Below, piece by piece: positions 9,455 through 18,066 of a stretch of DNA of 64,000 bases (its first letter is position 1; every line of letters starts with the position of its first letter). The notes under the pieces were generated by a model. That model did not search any database and was not told where the DNA came from. It worked only from the letters and a program-made list of their open reading frames with translations. The stretch covers positions 4,713,724 to 4,777,723 of the forward strand of contig NZ_CP135918.1 in the NCBI RefSeq assembly GCF_032393985.1, given 5' to 3'. Both the position numbers and the translations under genes were made by a program. The DNA is from Fischerella sp. JS2. Its GTDB lineage: Bacteria > Cyanobacteriota > Cyanobacteriia > Cyanobacteriales > Nostocaceae.

Positions 9455-9802
9455 TTACCAACACACTTCTAAAGCCCAAATCAATACTTGCCGAGATGCC
9501 GTGAATTGCCGCATGACACTCCAAAGTTGAATAGCTGTGTAAGCATTGTCAATTTGAACTGTCAATGGTTGGTTAGTCTCACACCAGCAAGGAATATCTA
9601 ATTCCCGCAAACGTTGATAGACCTGCCAACGGTCTGACCAATTCACTTCTACAACGTATTTTGCTTCTAGTTCTGAACTGAAAGACTTCAAGATTGCCGC
9701 CCTCAAAGTGCAATAAACTCGCAGTAAATACTGCGCTTCGACTCCGTTGACATGGATATTATCGGGAGTAGAACTCCTTAAATTAGCATACCTTAAGTGC
9801 AA
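9455..9802 (-). CDS. Asr1405/Asl0597-like small cyanobacterial protein
   Basis: The conserved part is the second half: DRWQVYQRLRELDIPCWCETNQPL (split here as DRWQVYQRL and DIPCWC) and a terminal SVMRQFTASRQ ending in CW. This is the signature of a short cyanobacteria-only family with no assigned function. The first ~50 residues are atypical, so translation may start later at a GTG just before the conserved block. No ribosome site clearly settles the start. Confidence 0.6.
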   Translation of the reverse strand: MHLRYANLRSSTPDNIHVNGVEAQYLLRVYCTLRAAILKSFSSELEAKYVVEVNWSDRWQVYQRLRELDIPCWCETNQPLTVQIDNAYTAIQLWSVMRQFTASRQVLIWALEVCW

Positions 9803-10217
9803 ACTTTTCTCATTAGTTTTTGATAAGAAATCTCAATCATATCCAAAAGTTAGAGATATGAGAAGCAATAGGCAGCTAAAATCAGCAATAGGAGGTATGA
9901 ATCATTTAAATAATGATTTAAAACTCAAAAGCTAAAATTTTGCTATTTAATCACAGTGTGATCGCTAGCTGAGGGGTTCCATCACGTTAGATTTGTCCCA
10001 ATACGGAAACTGAGACATCAATTAGGTTAGTTACTAACACGCTTGATTTCTATAGCGAGTGTGCAGATGTAAACGCCATTATCTCTACAACAATGGCGCG
10101 ATCGTTGTTTGTAGTATTGCAGGTTAGGCGATAAAATATCTGCAATTGTATTAACTCCGACATTCGCCACTACTGGTCAAAATACCAAGATTTTTTTGCT
10201 TTCATTGTGGCTTCACT
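9803..10217. other. Intergenic region, no gene recognised
   Basis: About 415 AT-rich bases with scattered GATCGC motifs. Short frames here lack conserved features. I found no tRNA, hairpin-plus-T-run terminator or tandem repeat. Confidence 0.45.
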
Positions 10218-10421
10218 TCAAACATTCCCCTGTAACCAGTCAAAAATACAATCCAGCTGGTTCAATGTTATTAGTCCGTATTGCCACAAAATTATTGGTA
10301 ATAAATTTGGGGTCTGTTCAGGATGCCGTAATGCTAACTGAAGATCAGTGGTAGGAATTGCTAAATCTTCTTGCAGAAAATTAAGAAATTGTGCAAGTCT
10401 CCCTGGTTCCATATTCGCCAC
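10218..10421 (-). CDS. DUF2949-family protein
   Basis: A 67-residue protein. FLNFLQEDLAIPTTDLQLALR and the closing ILWQYGLITLNQLDCIFDWL (quoted in part) match DUF2949, a small alpha-helical family restricted to cyanobacteria. The repeated 'LWQYGL...L.QLD.IFDWL' pattern is the diagnostic end. Function unknown. An internal ATG three codons in is an alternative start. Confidence 0.75.
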   Translation of the reverse strand: MANMEPGRLAQFLNFLQEDLAIPTTDLQLALRHPEQTPNLLPIILWQYGLITLNQLDCIFDWLQGNV

Positions 10422-10722
10422 CTATCCTTAGGCAATATGTTAAAGTTATGGTTTCTAAAGTCAATCTTCCTGCTCTAGCATTGCCTTAGCTTGCAAGAGC
10501 CGCTATCTATGTTCTTTACTTAACTTTATAGATTTCTCAGTTTTAGTTGTTTTTACTTTGAAAGAATAATATCAGCAATAGCGAGGCGTGTAAACTACTT
10601 GTGATCAGTAGGATAATGTATTAAAGCGATGGTTCGAGAGAAATTCTTGAACCTGGTTTCACAAACAAATTTAAGCAGCCATCATAACCTGATCTACTTG
10701 GTTAAATTCGGATCACGCAAAT
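10422..10722. other. Intergenic region, nothing recognised
   Basis: Roughly 300 bases between two minus-strand genes. AT-rich, with no coding frame, tRNA or strong hairpin that I could support. Confidence 0.4.
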
Positions 10723-11211
10723 TTATTTTTCACCCGATTTTTGAGGTTTGTTAATAGGACGCATTGCTTCTCGACCTAGAATAAACATTCCAGTTACACC
10801 TAAGCAAACAAACCAAACATACTGATGCCAATATCTCCCTATCTGCTCAATCGGACTTAATTGTGAGTAGAGAGTATTTAAGTAAAGTAGCAGTAAAACT
10901 GTCATCAGCGCTCCAAACCCAACAAAACTTAATCCAATCCGAATTCGGATAGGTCTTAGTTCCCAATCACTGATTGTTTCCAAGTCGATTTCTGCTAACT
11001 CTTGTAATGATTCTTCTGCTACAGAAGAGGCGATTTGTAAGTTATTCCCTGCCTTTGGTGGCAATAATGGTGCTAATTTTGCTACAGTCGGCCGCCGTAA
11101 CAAAGCCTCAGTTTCTCTGAGGAATTCCAATGGTTTACGGGTGACAGTGGGCTGAGTAAATTTTATATTTTGTGTATTATTTTTAATATTTACTTCGCTT
11201 TTAAAATCCAT
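10723..11211 (-). CDS. Hypothetical membrane protein with two transmembrane helices
   Basis: 162 residues. A polar N-terminal ~90 residues includes proline-rich and acidic stretches; two hydrophobic helices follow (about residues 93-112 and 128-144), joined by a short loop, and the tail is basic. The topology suggests a cytoplasmic N-terminal domain. This organisation is like the PAM68/Ycf-type assembly factors of cyanobacteria and plastids, but I cannot assign it to that family with confidence. Confidence 0.55.
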   Translation of the reverse strand: MDFKSEVNIKNNTQNIKFTQPTVTRKPLEFLRETEALLRRPTVAKLAPLLPPKAGNNLQIASSVAEESLQELAEIDLETISDWELRPIRIRIGLSFVGFGALMTVLLLLYLNTLYSQLSPIEQIGRYWHQYVWFVCLGVTGMFILGREAMRPINKPQKSGEK

Positions 11212-11426
11212 AGTTATTAGTCCAGAATCAAAAGTACAGAGTCATGAGTCATTTGTAACAATTAGTAACTAATAATGAATAACTAATTACCAATGATTCT
11301 TACTTATAAGTCTAAAGCTAATTCATTAGGATATAGTCGCGCTAGGATTTGTAGCTAGTTTTTTATTCTGGTAGCTGGTAGCGTGCGTTATGGACAGAAG
11401 TCCTAACGCACCAAAAATCACTTAAG

Positions 11427-11984
11427 CTATGAGGTAGCTTGTTGCAATTTCTCTAGCCGGGCTAATACTTCTTGGCTGTGAATAGCTGGATTAACTTTGA
11501 CAAAAGTCTCTCGCAGAATGCCTTGGGGATCGATAATAAATGTATGGCGTACAGAAACAAAACTCATCCAAGAACCATAAGCTTTGCTGACTGCGCCTGT
11601 TGTATCTGCCAACAGAGGAAATTTTAGTCCTTGTGAATCACAAAATTCCGCGTGAGAATTTACATCGTCAGCACTAATACCAATTACTTGTGCATTTTTT
11701 TCGAGGTATTTAGGTAAGTCTTGTTGAAACCGACGAGCCTCTATGGTACAACCAGGGGTGAAGTCTTTGGGATAGAAGTAAAGAACTACCCACTGACCAC
11801 GATAATCAGACAGAGAAAGTTTACCTTCGCCCAAGTTAGTTGGTAAAGTAAACTCTGGTGCAGGTTGGTTAATAGTGGGAAGTTTGCCACCTAAGGCGTT
11901 AGCTGCTGGGGCAAAATTTAACCAACAGATGAATGCAAAACAACTAGCGAATAATATCGTTAAAAAATGGCGGCGAGAAGTCAT
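11427..11984 (-). CDS. prxQ: Peroxiredoxin of the PrxQ/BCP type, exported
   Basis: A 185-residue thiol peroxidase. An N-terminal TSRRHFLTILFA gives a twin-arginine-like signal followed by a hydrophobic core and an ANA cleavage site near residue 30, so lumenal or periplasmic location is likely. The catalytic motif FYPKDFTPGCT places the peroxidatic cysteine at residue 79. PrxQ enzymes usually have a resolving cysteine five residues later; here that position is arginine/alanine, so a 1-Cys mechanism or use of the cysteine in EFCDSQG is suggested. I chose 11984, where the Tat-like signal begins, rather than the in-frame ATG at 12002. Confidence 0.85.
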   Translation of the reverse strand: MTSRRHFLTILFASCFAFICWLNFAPAANALGGKLPTINQPAPEFTLPTNLGEGKLSLSDYRGQWVVLYFYPKDFTPGCTIEARRFQQDLPKYLEKNAQVIGISADDVNSHAEFCDSQGLKFPLLADTTGAVSKAYGSWMSFVSVRHTFIIDPQGILRETFVKVNPAIHSQEVLARLEKLQQATS

Positions 11985-12022
11985 TGTGCTGACCAGAATC
12001 ACAACTTAACACAAGTTTACAA

Positions 12023-12268
12023 TTACTCGTTGCTATTCTCAGCTTGGGTTGTTTCTACACTTTCGATATATTGGCTTTCCATCAGAAAAGCCCCTTTAGC
12101 AAAACGGACGCCCCAGTATCCAGCAGGACGGCGATCCAGTACTACGCCTTCTTCGCCAATATGAATCACGTCGGGCGGACGCAGCATAGGCATGGGATCA
12201 GCAGTTTTGACGTAGGGGGGTAAGGCAATGACGCGGACTTTACTACCGATGCTAAATTCTTTGGACAT
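12023..12268 (-). CDS. sipA: SipA-type regulator (DUF3148)
   Basis: An 81-residue SH3-like protein. The conserved run KVRVIALPPYVKTADPMPML (residues about 9-28) followed by LRPPDVI and GYWGVRFAKGAFL is diagnostic of DUF3148. The characterised member, SipA, binds the sensor kinase NblS (Hik33) and stimulates its autophosphorylation, linking it to high-light and nutrient-stress signalling. The frame is open upstream to 12376, but conservation begins at MSKEF, so I place the start there. It is the last gene of the short stretch between PrxQ and the next minus-strand gene. Confidence 0.8.
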   Translation of the reverse strand: MSKEFSIGSKVRVIALPPYVKTADPMPMLRPPDVIHIGEEGVVLDRRPAGYWGVRFAKGAFLMESQYIESVETTQAENSNE

Positions 12269-12360
12269 AGTTAAAAAAGATGGTGAATTATGAAAAAAAG
12301 CATAGTTCATGATTCGTAATTTTTGGAGCGATCGCAAAGTGTGTTGCAATCCAAAATGAT

Positions 12361-12385
12361 AAAAAAAAGCCTGCAAACGCAGGCT
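12361..12385 (-). terminator. Rho-independent terminator
   Basis: On the minus strand a perfect 7-bp stem AGCCTGC / GCAGGCT with loop GTTT is followed by a run of eight T. It lies 41 bases after the stop of the 12427-13734 gene and before the sipA promoter region. Confidence 0.85.
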
Positions 12386-12426
12386 AAGTAAATACAGTTT
12401 TAGCTTAAATAGTATTTCAAATTACT

Positions 12427-13734
12427 TTACCGATAAGCAACTTGCGGCCCTGGCCAGACTTGTTTGACTGTTTCACCAAAAGTTACTGCTTTATCTGCAT
12501 CTGCTGCTAGGACAGTGCTACCATCACTAGCAACTGCTAACACAGGCCATTCTTCTTCGCCCATTTCACCTGTACGGAATAGAACGTTATTCGGTTGGGT
12601 TTTACTCCAGCCTAAGAGTATAGCAATCTTTTCATGGTCTTGCTCATCATAAGCAGGAGAAATGGTGTTAGTGCGATCGCTTTGGCGATCCCAAATTACT
12701 GCCCTATCTGTAGCATCAGATGTGTTAAATACAGCTTCAAATTTACGTGCTAGGAAGCGATCGCCTTTTTCTGACCAACTTACGGGAACTAATACCCCGA
12801 TAGTCCCTTCGCCATTGGCATCTTGGGATACTTTAGCATTTATTAAAGTATCCATATTGCGAGAAGTGGAAGATAATACGCGCAATTTCCGGCTTTGCCT
12901 GTCTTCTAAAAACAAAACGCTACTGACACGGCTGTTATAAAGTTCTGGTTTTATTTCTAGCTGTACACGACTGTAAACAGCATACCTGCCATCAGGGGAA
13001 ACTACAGGTAGGCTGCGATAATGGCGTACTCCAGAACCTTCTTTAGAACTAACAGTTTCATGGGTAGTCATGATCCAATTCCAAGGAATTGGATGAGGAC
13101 TAGCGATCGGATCTTGCTGTTCCTGTTGTACCTGTTCAGACTGTTCCACAACAGGTAATTCTTGATACTGGGGAGCTACGTTCGTAGCTGCTTGAGGTGA
13201 TGGGTTAGCAGACTTATCCATCGATATATAAATTTTATCCCCAGCCAAAGACTGTATTTTTGCAGCCTTTAATTTTTCCACCAAACTTAGTTGACTAGTA
13301 GACAGCCCTCCAGACACAAAATCTGTTTGCACCTTGGCTGGTGCAAGTTCCACCGCCGCCAATGAGTCATTCTCAGGTATTTCGATCACCGACAGAGAAT
13401 CATTTTCTACTACCCAAGACTCTACCTTATCTACTATTAATATTTGCGGTTCAGCAGCATTTACAGACATTCGCCGGGAATGGTATTTGTCTGCCGAAGA
13501 GTCAACATTAGTTATTTTTGATACTTGAGTTTGATTTAGTGTGTTATTAGCATCTATTCCTGCGGAAACAGAGGCTAATTCCGTCATCATCGAAGTACTT
13601 TTAGCTGTTTGTGATTGCGCTGAGGAAGAGTAACTAGATGCATCTACCAAGGGGGCAATCAGCATCACGACGACAACATACTTGAAGAATGGTTGCACGC
13701 GAAACCATCCCGACAGCAAAAGATGTTTAAGCAT
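12427..13734 (-). CDS. Hypothetical exported or membrane-anchored protein
   Basis: 435 residues. A hydrophobic N-terminal helix (about residues 17-32, KYVVVVMLIAPLVDA) acts as a signal or anchor. A long Ser/Ala/Gln-rich linker covers about residues 35-210. The C-terminal half contains beta-propeller-like strands, with VVSPDGRYAVYSRVQLEI, RVSSVLFLEDRQSRKLRVL and a WSEKGDRFLARKFEAVF repeat-like pattern reminiscent of TolB/WD40-type blades. No catalytic motif is visible. Role unknown. It ends with a strong terminator at 12361-12385. Confidence 0.6.
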   Translation of the reverse strand: MLKHLLLSGWFRVQPFFKYVVVVMLIAPLVDASSYSSSAQSQTAKSTSMMTELASVSAGIDANNTLNQTQVSKITNVDSSADKYHSRRMSVNAAEPQILIVDKVESWVVENDSLSVIEIPENDSLAAVELAPAKVQTDFVSGGLSTSQLSLVEKLKAAKIQSLAGDKIYISMDKSANPSPQAATNVAPQYQELPVVEQSEQVQQEQQDPIASPHPIPWNWIMTTHETVSSKEGSGVRHYRSLPVVSPDGRYAVYSRVQLEIKPELYNSRVSSVLFLEDRQSRKLRVLSSTSRNMDTLINAKVSQDANGEGTIGVLVPVSWSEKGDRFLARKFEAVFNTSDATDRAVIWDRQSDRTNTISPAYDEQDHEKIAILLGWSKTQPNNVLFRTGEMGEEEWPVLAVASDGSTVLAADADKAVTFGETVKQVWPGPQVAYR

Positions 13735-13957
13735 TGGTTGACTCTCTAGAGGGCGGGTGCTGTGTGAGAAGAGATGCCAGTATAGTGAGAAAGCAGAGTT
13801 TGATTATATGTATAACAGGAAACTAACTGTATTCACGAAATAAATCACTAAAATTTGCCATAATTTTACAAAGTCTTGTGTATGAGTTATTACAAAAAGT
13901 TATCAGCCAACCTTTGCTAGCAAAATCTACTAGCATGACGCTAAATCGATGAAAAAC

Positions 13958-13991
13958 TGACACTTGTCATTACCTGACAAAATTCTTGTCA
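13958..13991. promoter_or_regulatory. Paired TGACA/TGTCA palindromes, operator-like
   Basis: Two adjacent palindromes: TGACA-CT-TGTCA at 13958-13969 and TGACAA-AATTC-TTGTCA at 13975-13991, with a further TGTCA half-site at about 14000. They lie upstream of the 12427-13734 gene on the minus strand. Spacing is regular enough to suggest a dimeric regulator site, but no known box is matched. Confidence 0.35.
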
Positions 13992-14512
13992 ATGCTAAAT
14001 GTCATTGAAATTAATACCTAAGCATCATCCTAGATTAGTTATTAACTTAGTATGTGATATTAACTACTAGAGATCTGAAAGATGCGTAGGTGAAATTGGT
14101 AGATATAGCCTGTCTATTTTGTTACTGCTACACCAACATTTCCAGACAAGGGGAGATAGTGCAGCCTTGCTAAAGGAACTTAGCAAAAGTATCATTGAAA
14201 ACAAATCCAAATGATAAGAATTAAAGTCTAGCCAAAAGTAATTTATATGAGAATAACTGCAAGAAGATAAGTTTTTATGCTTGCAGTGATTTTGGCAACA
14301 CAACCCTAACACAGAAGCTTAGCAAAAGCAGCTGGCTTCTGGGAAACATTTATAAAAATTATATCGATTATAGTAGACGCTGGCTGACTTGTCGCTAGAC
14401 AAAGCCAAAGAGTTGGACTTGGTTGTAATAGATACAGTTAATACTGGCTTATTTGATTACTTAACCAGTTTATTATAACTCTACTAGAAAAACCTACCAA
14501 ATATTCTTTCAC

Positions 14513-14603
14513 AGGAGAGGGTGGAGAGGTGGAAAGTGTGGGGAGACAGGGGGGAACTCGGGGTTCCCTGGAGGGGATTAGGGGGCGAAGGGGGAAAAGG
14601 GAG
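14513..14603. repeat. G-rich low-complexity repeat
   Basis: Runs of GGGG with the module GGGGAACTCGGGGTTCCCTGG, the reverse complement of the module at 2561-2640. Followed by four CCATTGA-type tandem units up to the fmt start. These are non-coding dispersed repeats of Nostocales type. Confidence 0.65.
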
Positions 14604-14672
14604 ATGATTGACCAGATCTCACAGAGAATAACCATTGACTATTGACCATTGACCATTGACCATTGACAAACT

Positions 14673-15680
14673 ATGAAAGTTGTATTTTTTGGTACTCCTC
14701 AATTTGCAGTTCCTACTCTGGAAAAATTGTTGAATCATCCAGAATTTGAAGTATTGGCAGTTGTTTCCCAGCCAGATAAGCGTCGAGGAAGAGGAAATCA
14801 ATTAACACCTTCGCCTATAAAAACTGTTGCGACCACTCATAATTTGCCTGTATGGCAACCACAACGAGTCAAAAAAGATACTGAAACGCTCTCTTTGCTT
14901 CAGGAGGTAGGTGCAGATGTATTTGTGGTGATTGCTTATGGGCAAATTCTCTCTCAAGAAATTTTGGATATGCCCAAATTAGGTTGTGTGAATGTACATG
15001 GCTCGATTTTACCTAAGTACCGGGGTGCAGCTCCAATTCAGTGGTGTTTGTATAACGGGGAAAAACAAACAGGTATCACAACTATGTTGATGGATGCGGG
15101 TATGGATACTGGCGCAATGCTATTGAAAGCAACTACACCAATAAACTTATTAGATAATGCTCAAGATTTGGCAGAAAAATTAGCGACAATAGGCGCGGAT
15201 TTATTAGTAGAAACTTTGATCGGTTTAGAACGTAGGGAAATTAAGCCAATTCCTCAGGATAATTCTGAAGCTACTTATGCACCTTTGATTAAAAAGGAAG
15301 ATTACCAATTGGATTGGTCAAAAAGCGCCATACAACTACACAATCAAATTAGAGGTTTTTACCCCAACTGTATTACTAGCTTTCGCAACCAACCAATAAA
15401 AATTACTGCAACCGCTCCCCTTGACTCTACTTATTTGCACGAACTACCATCGGAAATTCAGGAATATTTTCAAAAAGAATCTAACTGGTCAACGGTGTCA
15501 GGTAGACCTGGGGAAGTAGTAAGTATTGCCAAGGGAATAGGAGCGATCGCACAGACAGGAGATGGTTTGTTAATTTTACGAGAAGTCCAGCTAGCTGGGA
15601 AACGTCCCCAGTCAGGATGGGATTTTGTTAATGGGATGCGTTTAACAGTAGCAGAAGTATTTGAAAATATTAATGAATAA
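14673..15680 (+). CDS. fmt: Methionyl-tRNA formyltransferase
   Basis: A 335-residue enzyme that formylates initiator Met-tRNA using 10-formyl-THF. The Rossmann-like catalytic domain covers residues 1-200, with active-site residues Asn107, His109 and Asp145 in [18 protein letters not shown] (quoted shortened) and LMDAGMDTG. The C-terminal OB-fold tRNA-binding domain spans about 210-325. Length is ordinary. The ATG follows repeat-derived sequence directly, so the promoter probably lies within or before the repeat tract. A def gene is not visible nearby. Confidence 0.95.
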   Translation: MKVVFFGTPQFAVPTLEKLLNHPEFEVLAVVSQPDKRRGRGNQLTPSPIKTVATTHNLPVWQPQRVKKDTETLSLLQEVGADVFVVIAYGQILSQEILDMPKLGCVNVHGSILPKYRGAAPIQWCLYNGEKQTGITTMLMDAGMDTGAMLLKATTPINLLDNAQDLAEKLATIGADLLVETLIGLERREIKPIPQDNSEATYAPLIKKEDYQLDWSKSAIQLHNQIRGFYPNCITSFRNQPIKITATAPLDSTYLHELPSEIQEYFQKESNWSTVSGRPGEVVSIAKGIGAIAQTGDGLLILREVQLAGKRPQSGWDFVNGMRLTVAEVFENINE

Positions 15681-15783
15681 AGGCAGAGGGTCGAAGGCAG
15701 AAGGCAGAGGGTCGAAGGCAGAAGGCAGAAGGCATAAGGATAAATACTAATACTTCATACTTCACACTTCATCCTTCATCCTT
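15681..15783. repeat. Tandem GGCAGAAGGCAGA / CTTCATC repeats
   Basis: Units of AGGCAGAGGGTCGA and AGGCAGA (15681-15735) are followed by CTTCATACTTC and CTTCATC units that run into the 3' end of the next minus-strand gene. The last few codons of that gene (KDEG) are encoded by the repeat. Confidence 0.7.
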
Positions 15784-16153
15784 CATCCTTTTTATAGTAA
15801 CGGCAAGATTCGCATGGACCTTCTGGATTAACTGCACAGCGAATAATTTCTGAACGAGCATTGTAGCGACAGCTGGGATTACCGATGATCCAACGTCCAT
15901 CTAACCAGCTTTTTTCTTCTGGACGTTTGGCAGATTGTACATACAAAGCTATTTTATGTAAACGGTAGCGCCCCGACTTTAGCTGATAACGGTGACGACG
16001 TTCTAAAACAGCATAGGTTTTTCCTTCTAGCTCAAGATAATTTCCTGGTTGCGGTGTCCAATCAAGTTTCACACTACCGAGGGACTGACGCGGATGTGTC
16101 AGAATTACCTCGGTTGGTAAAGTATCTGGCTCCATAAGCTCTTGTAATGTCAT
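15776..16153 (-). CDS. DUF6464-family protein
   Basis: A 125-residue cyanobacterial protein. The C-terminal block CRYNARSEIIRCAVNPEGPC then CRYY carries four cysteines in a possible metal-binding arrangement and is diagnostic of DUF6464. The centre has a short beta-rich stretch (LELEGKTYAVLERRHRYQL region, given in part) typical of the family. Function unknown. The extreme C-terminus (KKDEG) has been formed by a CTTCATC repeat, so the original stop may have been slightly different. Convergent with fmt. Confidence 0.75.
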   Translation of the reverse strand: MTLQELMEPDTLPTEVILTHPRQSLGSVKLDWTPQPGNYLELEGKTYAVLERRHRYQLKSGRYRLHKIALYVQSAKRPEEKSWLDGRWIIGNPSCRYNARSEIIRCAVNPEGPCESCRYYKKDEG

Positions 16154-16833
16154 TTACATTATTTAGGATGGTAACGCACTAACTGGTGAGAGCATACCGA
16201 GTTTATGTTATAGTTAACGATTCTCTAAAAAATTGTGAAAAATAATGTAATTGTTATTTGCATTGATTAGGTTGGTCAGTTCCCCGACTTTTTTTAACAA
16301 AGTTGGAGAACTGAATCTTGGCAATCCCTCAAAACTTATATGGTTGAGTATTAGCCAGAGATTTTATTCTCTAGCGACATATTAGGTATATGCAAGACTC
16401 CCAGGAATAGAGTTCACAAAAAAGCAATGAAAGTTTATTTTTTCCTTCTGCCTTTCTAAACTATTGTAAATCTAGCTATTAAGGTGTTACTTAATACTAG
16501 CTAAAAATTATAACTTAGTTGAAAACTTGTAGCTATTTTTACGATGTCTTCAAAGTAAATACTTAGTAAATATAAAATTAAAAACAAAGTCTCAACAGCA
16601 TATTTACTACTTTTGTTATATTTTTTGATGCAAATAGTAAACATGCTTAAAAACTATATCCGAAATAATCAATAAAACATTTGTATTTAAACTATGTCAA
16701 TTTAAATAAACTTCCATCTTTGCAATACATATTCTTGTTTATGGTTGCGCTTCGGTGTGACTATAAGTTAGTTTTGTGTCTTTATTCTAATCAATTCAAA
16801 TATAAAAATTTTAAAAATAATCATCAAATTACT
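16154..16833. other. AT-rich intergenic region
   Basis: Roughly 680 bases. It carries the inverted repeat at 16277-16313 and is otherwise very AT-rich. The frame of the following gene stays open to a TTG at 16681, but the extension is unlike conserved coding sequence. Confidence 0.5.
16277..16313. repeat. CCCCGACTT hairpin family, copy 1
   Basis: A 15-bp stem, CAGTTCCCCGACTTT against AAAGTTGGAGAACTG with one mismatch, and a 7-base loop. A closely related hairpin with the same CCCCGACTT core lies at 27995-28027. These are dispersed extragenic hairpins. Confidence 0.65.
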
Positions 16834-17445
16834 ATGATTACTCTCGCAAACATATCACTCCATCTAAAAGATAATTTTAAATGTCATTACTGGCAGCAAG
16901 CTGATTTTTTAAAAGAAGTTATAGAAAGCTTACAAGATGGTTTACTAATTATAAGTGAAACAGGTGAACTTATTTACGCTAATGCATCGGCACATCATAT
17001 TTTTAATCAACTTAGTCAAGATAAATATCATCAGCACAAATTACCACAAGCTATTTGGCAAATTTGTGAGTTATTACTTGTAAGTCATAATCTTTTTCCT
17101 GATAAATTATTCATCTTATCTGATGAAATTTCACTTGATAAGTTAAAATTATTTCGAGTTCGTGTAAAATTACTTAATTTAACAAAATTCAAACATTATT
17201 GCTTTTTAGTTACCATCGAGAATCGATACGAATCAATTAGAAACCTAGTTAATGCAGAAGTTACACAATATAATCTCACACAACGAGAAGCTGATATTTG
17301 GAGTCTGTATAGAGCTAATTATAGTTATAAAGAAATTGCAGAGCATCTTTACATAAGTATCAATACTGTGAAAAAACATATGAAGAATATTCATGCCAAG
17401 CGACAAATATTCTTAGAAAGTCAGTTTCCTACAGCTGGGGTGTAG
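16834..17445 (+). CDS. LuxR-type regulator with PAS-like sensor
   Basis: 203 residues from the ATG at 16834. Residues about 24-60 (FLKEVIESLQDGLLIISETGELIYAN) begin a PAS-like fold. The C-terminus (about 143-190) is a LuxR helix-turn-helix: LTQREADIWSLY, YKEIAEHLYISINTVKKHMKNI. The receiver domain of classical response regulators is absent, so the sensor input is the PAS domain itself. Codon use is extremely AT-rich compared with neighbours. An upstream extension to 16681 is open but unconserved. Target genes are unknown. Confidence 0.8.
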   Translation: MITLANISLHLKDNFKCHYWQQADFLKEVIESLQDGLLIISETGELIYANASAHHIFNQLSQDKYHQHKLPQAIWQICELLLVSHNLFPDKLFILSDEISLDKLKLFRVRVKLLNLTKFKHYCFLVTIENRYESIRNLVNAEVTQYNLTQREADIWSLYRANYSYKEIAEHLYISINTVKKHMKNIHAKRQIFLESQFPTAGV

Positions 17446-17478
17446 GATACAGGAGGGTTATATCTCAGTAAATATCTC

Positions 17479-17955
17479 TTATTGATTATTAGGTACTTTT
17501 TGCAGACGGATTAAAGTATTATAAATTTGTCTTTTTAAGTCTTCATTATTTTGTAACTGGAGAGTAATATTGTTAAATTTATCAATGCTAAGACCATTAG
17601 ATTCGACAATTTGCTGAGAGCGATTGCAGTAGTTTACCGCCACATCTCTAGCTTCGGATGGTAGAGATTTAAAGCTATTGGGTTCGTTACAAACAATCTT
17701 AGGAATTTCTCTATCTCCAATAATTTTCTTGATTTTGTCAAATGCTTGCTGTCGCTCTGGCTCAATTCGTAATAAAACTCGAGAATAGTTCACTATGTCT
17801 GTATTGTTGAGTTGAGGACTTTGAGCATTAGCTGTTGAGCTAAAGACTAAAATACTAGAGACAAAGCTAGCTATAGTCAAAAAGCGAAAAAACGTTATTT
17901 TAGAAAGCATTCTAGTCGCGTTAGAGCGGCAGAATGGTTGAGACAATCTGTTCAT
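17479..17955 (-). CDS. DUF4168-family exported protein
   Basis: 158 residues. A signal peptide (MLSKITFFRFLTIASF, then a hydrophobic run ending STANA before QS) precedes a helical domain of DUF4168, with the pairing of a first helix NYSRVLLRIEPERQQAF and a C-terminal ITLQLQNNEDLKRQIYNTLI. These periplasmic proteins are widespread in cyanobacteria and lack a known function. Starts at 17955 or 17910 are possible; the second begins directly at the signal peptide, and neither has a strong ribosome site. Confidence 0.72.
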   Translation of the reverse strand: MNRLSQPFCRSNATRMLSKITFFRFLTIASFVSSILVFSSTANAQSPQLNNTDIVNYSRVLLRIEPERQQAFDKIKKIIGDREIPKIVCNEPNSFKSLPSEARDVAVNYCNRSQQIVESNGLSIDKFNNITLQLQNNEDLKRQIYNTLIRLQKVPNNQ

Positions 17956-18066
17956 TTGCTGTGTTCAAAACAACTACAATATAGAATTATGTTAATTAGA
18001 ATGAATAATTTTAGGAGAAAGAAGTTCCAAGAAAATACTGAGTTTAGGCAATATTCATATTTTTTT

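Larger units (their letters stand above)
13735..14672. other. Long intergenic region before fmt
   Basis: About 940 bases. It contains tandem TGACA/TGTCA palindromes (13958-13991), a segment at about 14073-14350 rich in small hairpins (for example TTGCTAA / TTAGCAA near 14166-14185), a G-rich repeat at 14513-14603 and CATTGAC-type tandem copies just before fmt. No protein frame is convincing. The hairpin-rich stretch could be a small RNA but I do not recognise it. Confidence 0.45.

Noticed and set aside
14079-14150. Segment resembling a tRNA-Leu 5' half (GGTGAAATTGGTAGA)
   Set aside because: No matching acceptor stem, anticodon arm or T-loop (GGTTCGA-type) follows at the right distance, and no intron core was seen.
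14067-14312. 81-codon minus-strand frame
   Set aside because: Cys/Ser-rich composition, no ribosome site, and overlap with the hairpin-rich stretch.
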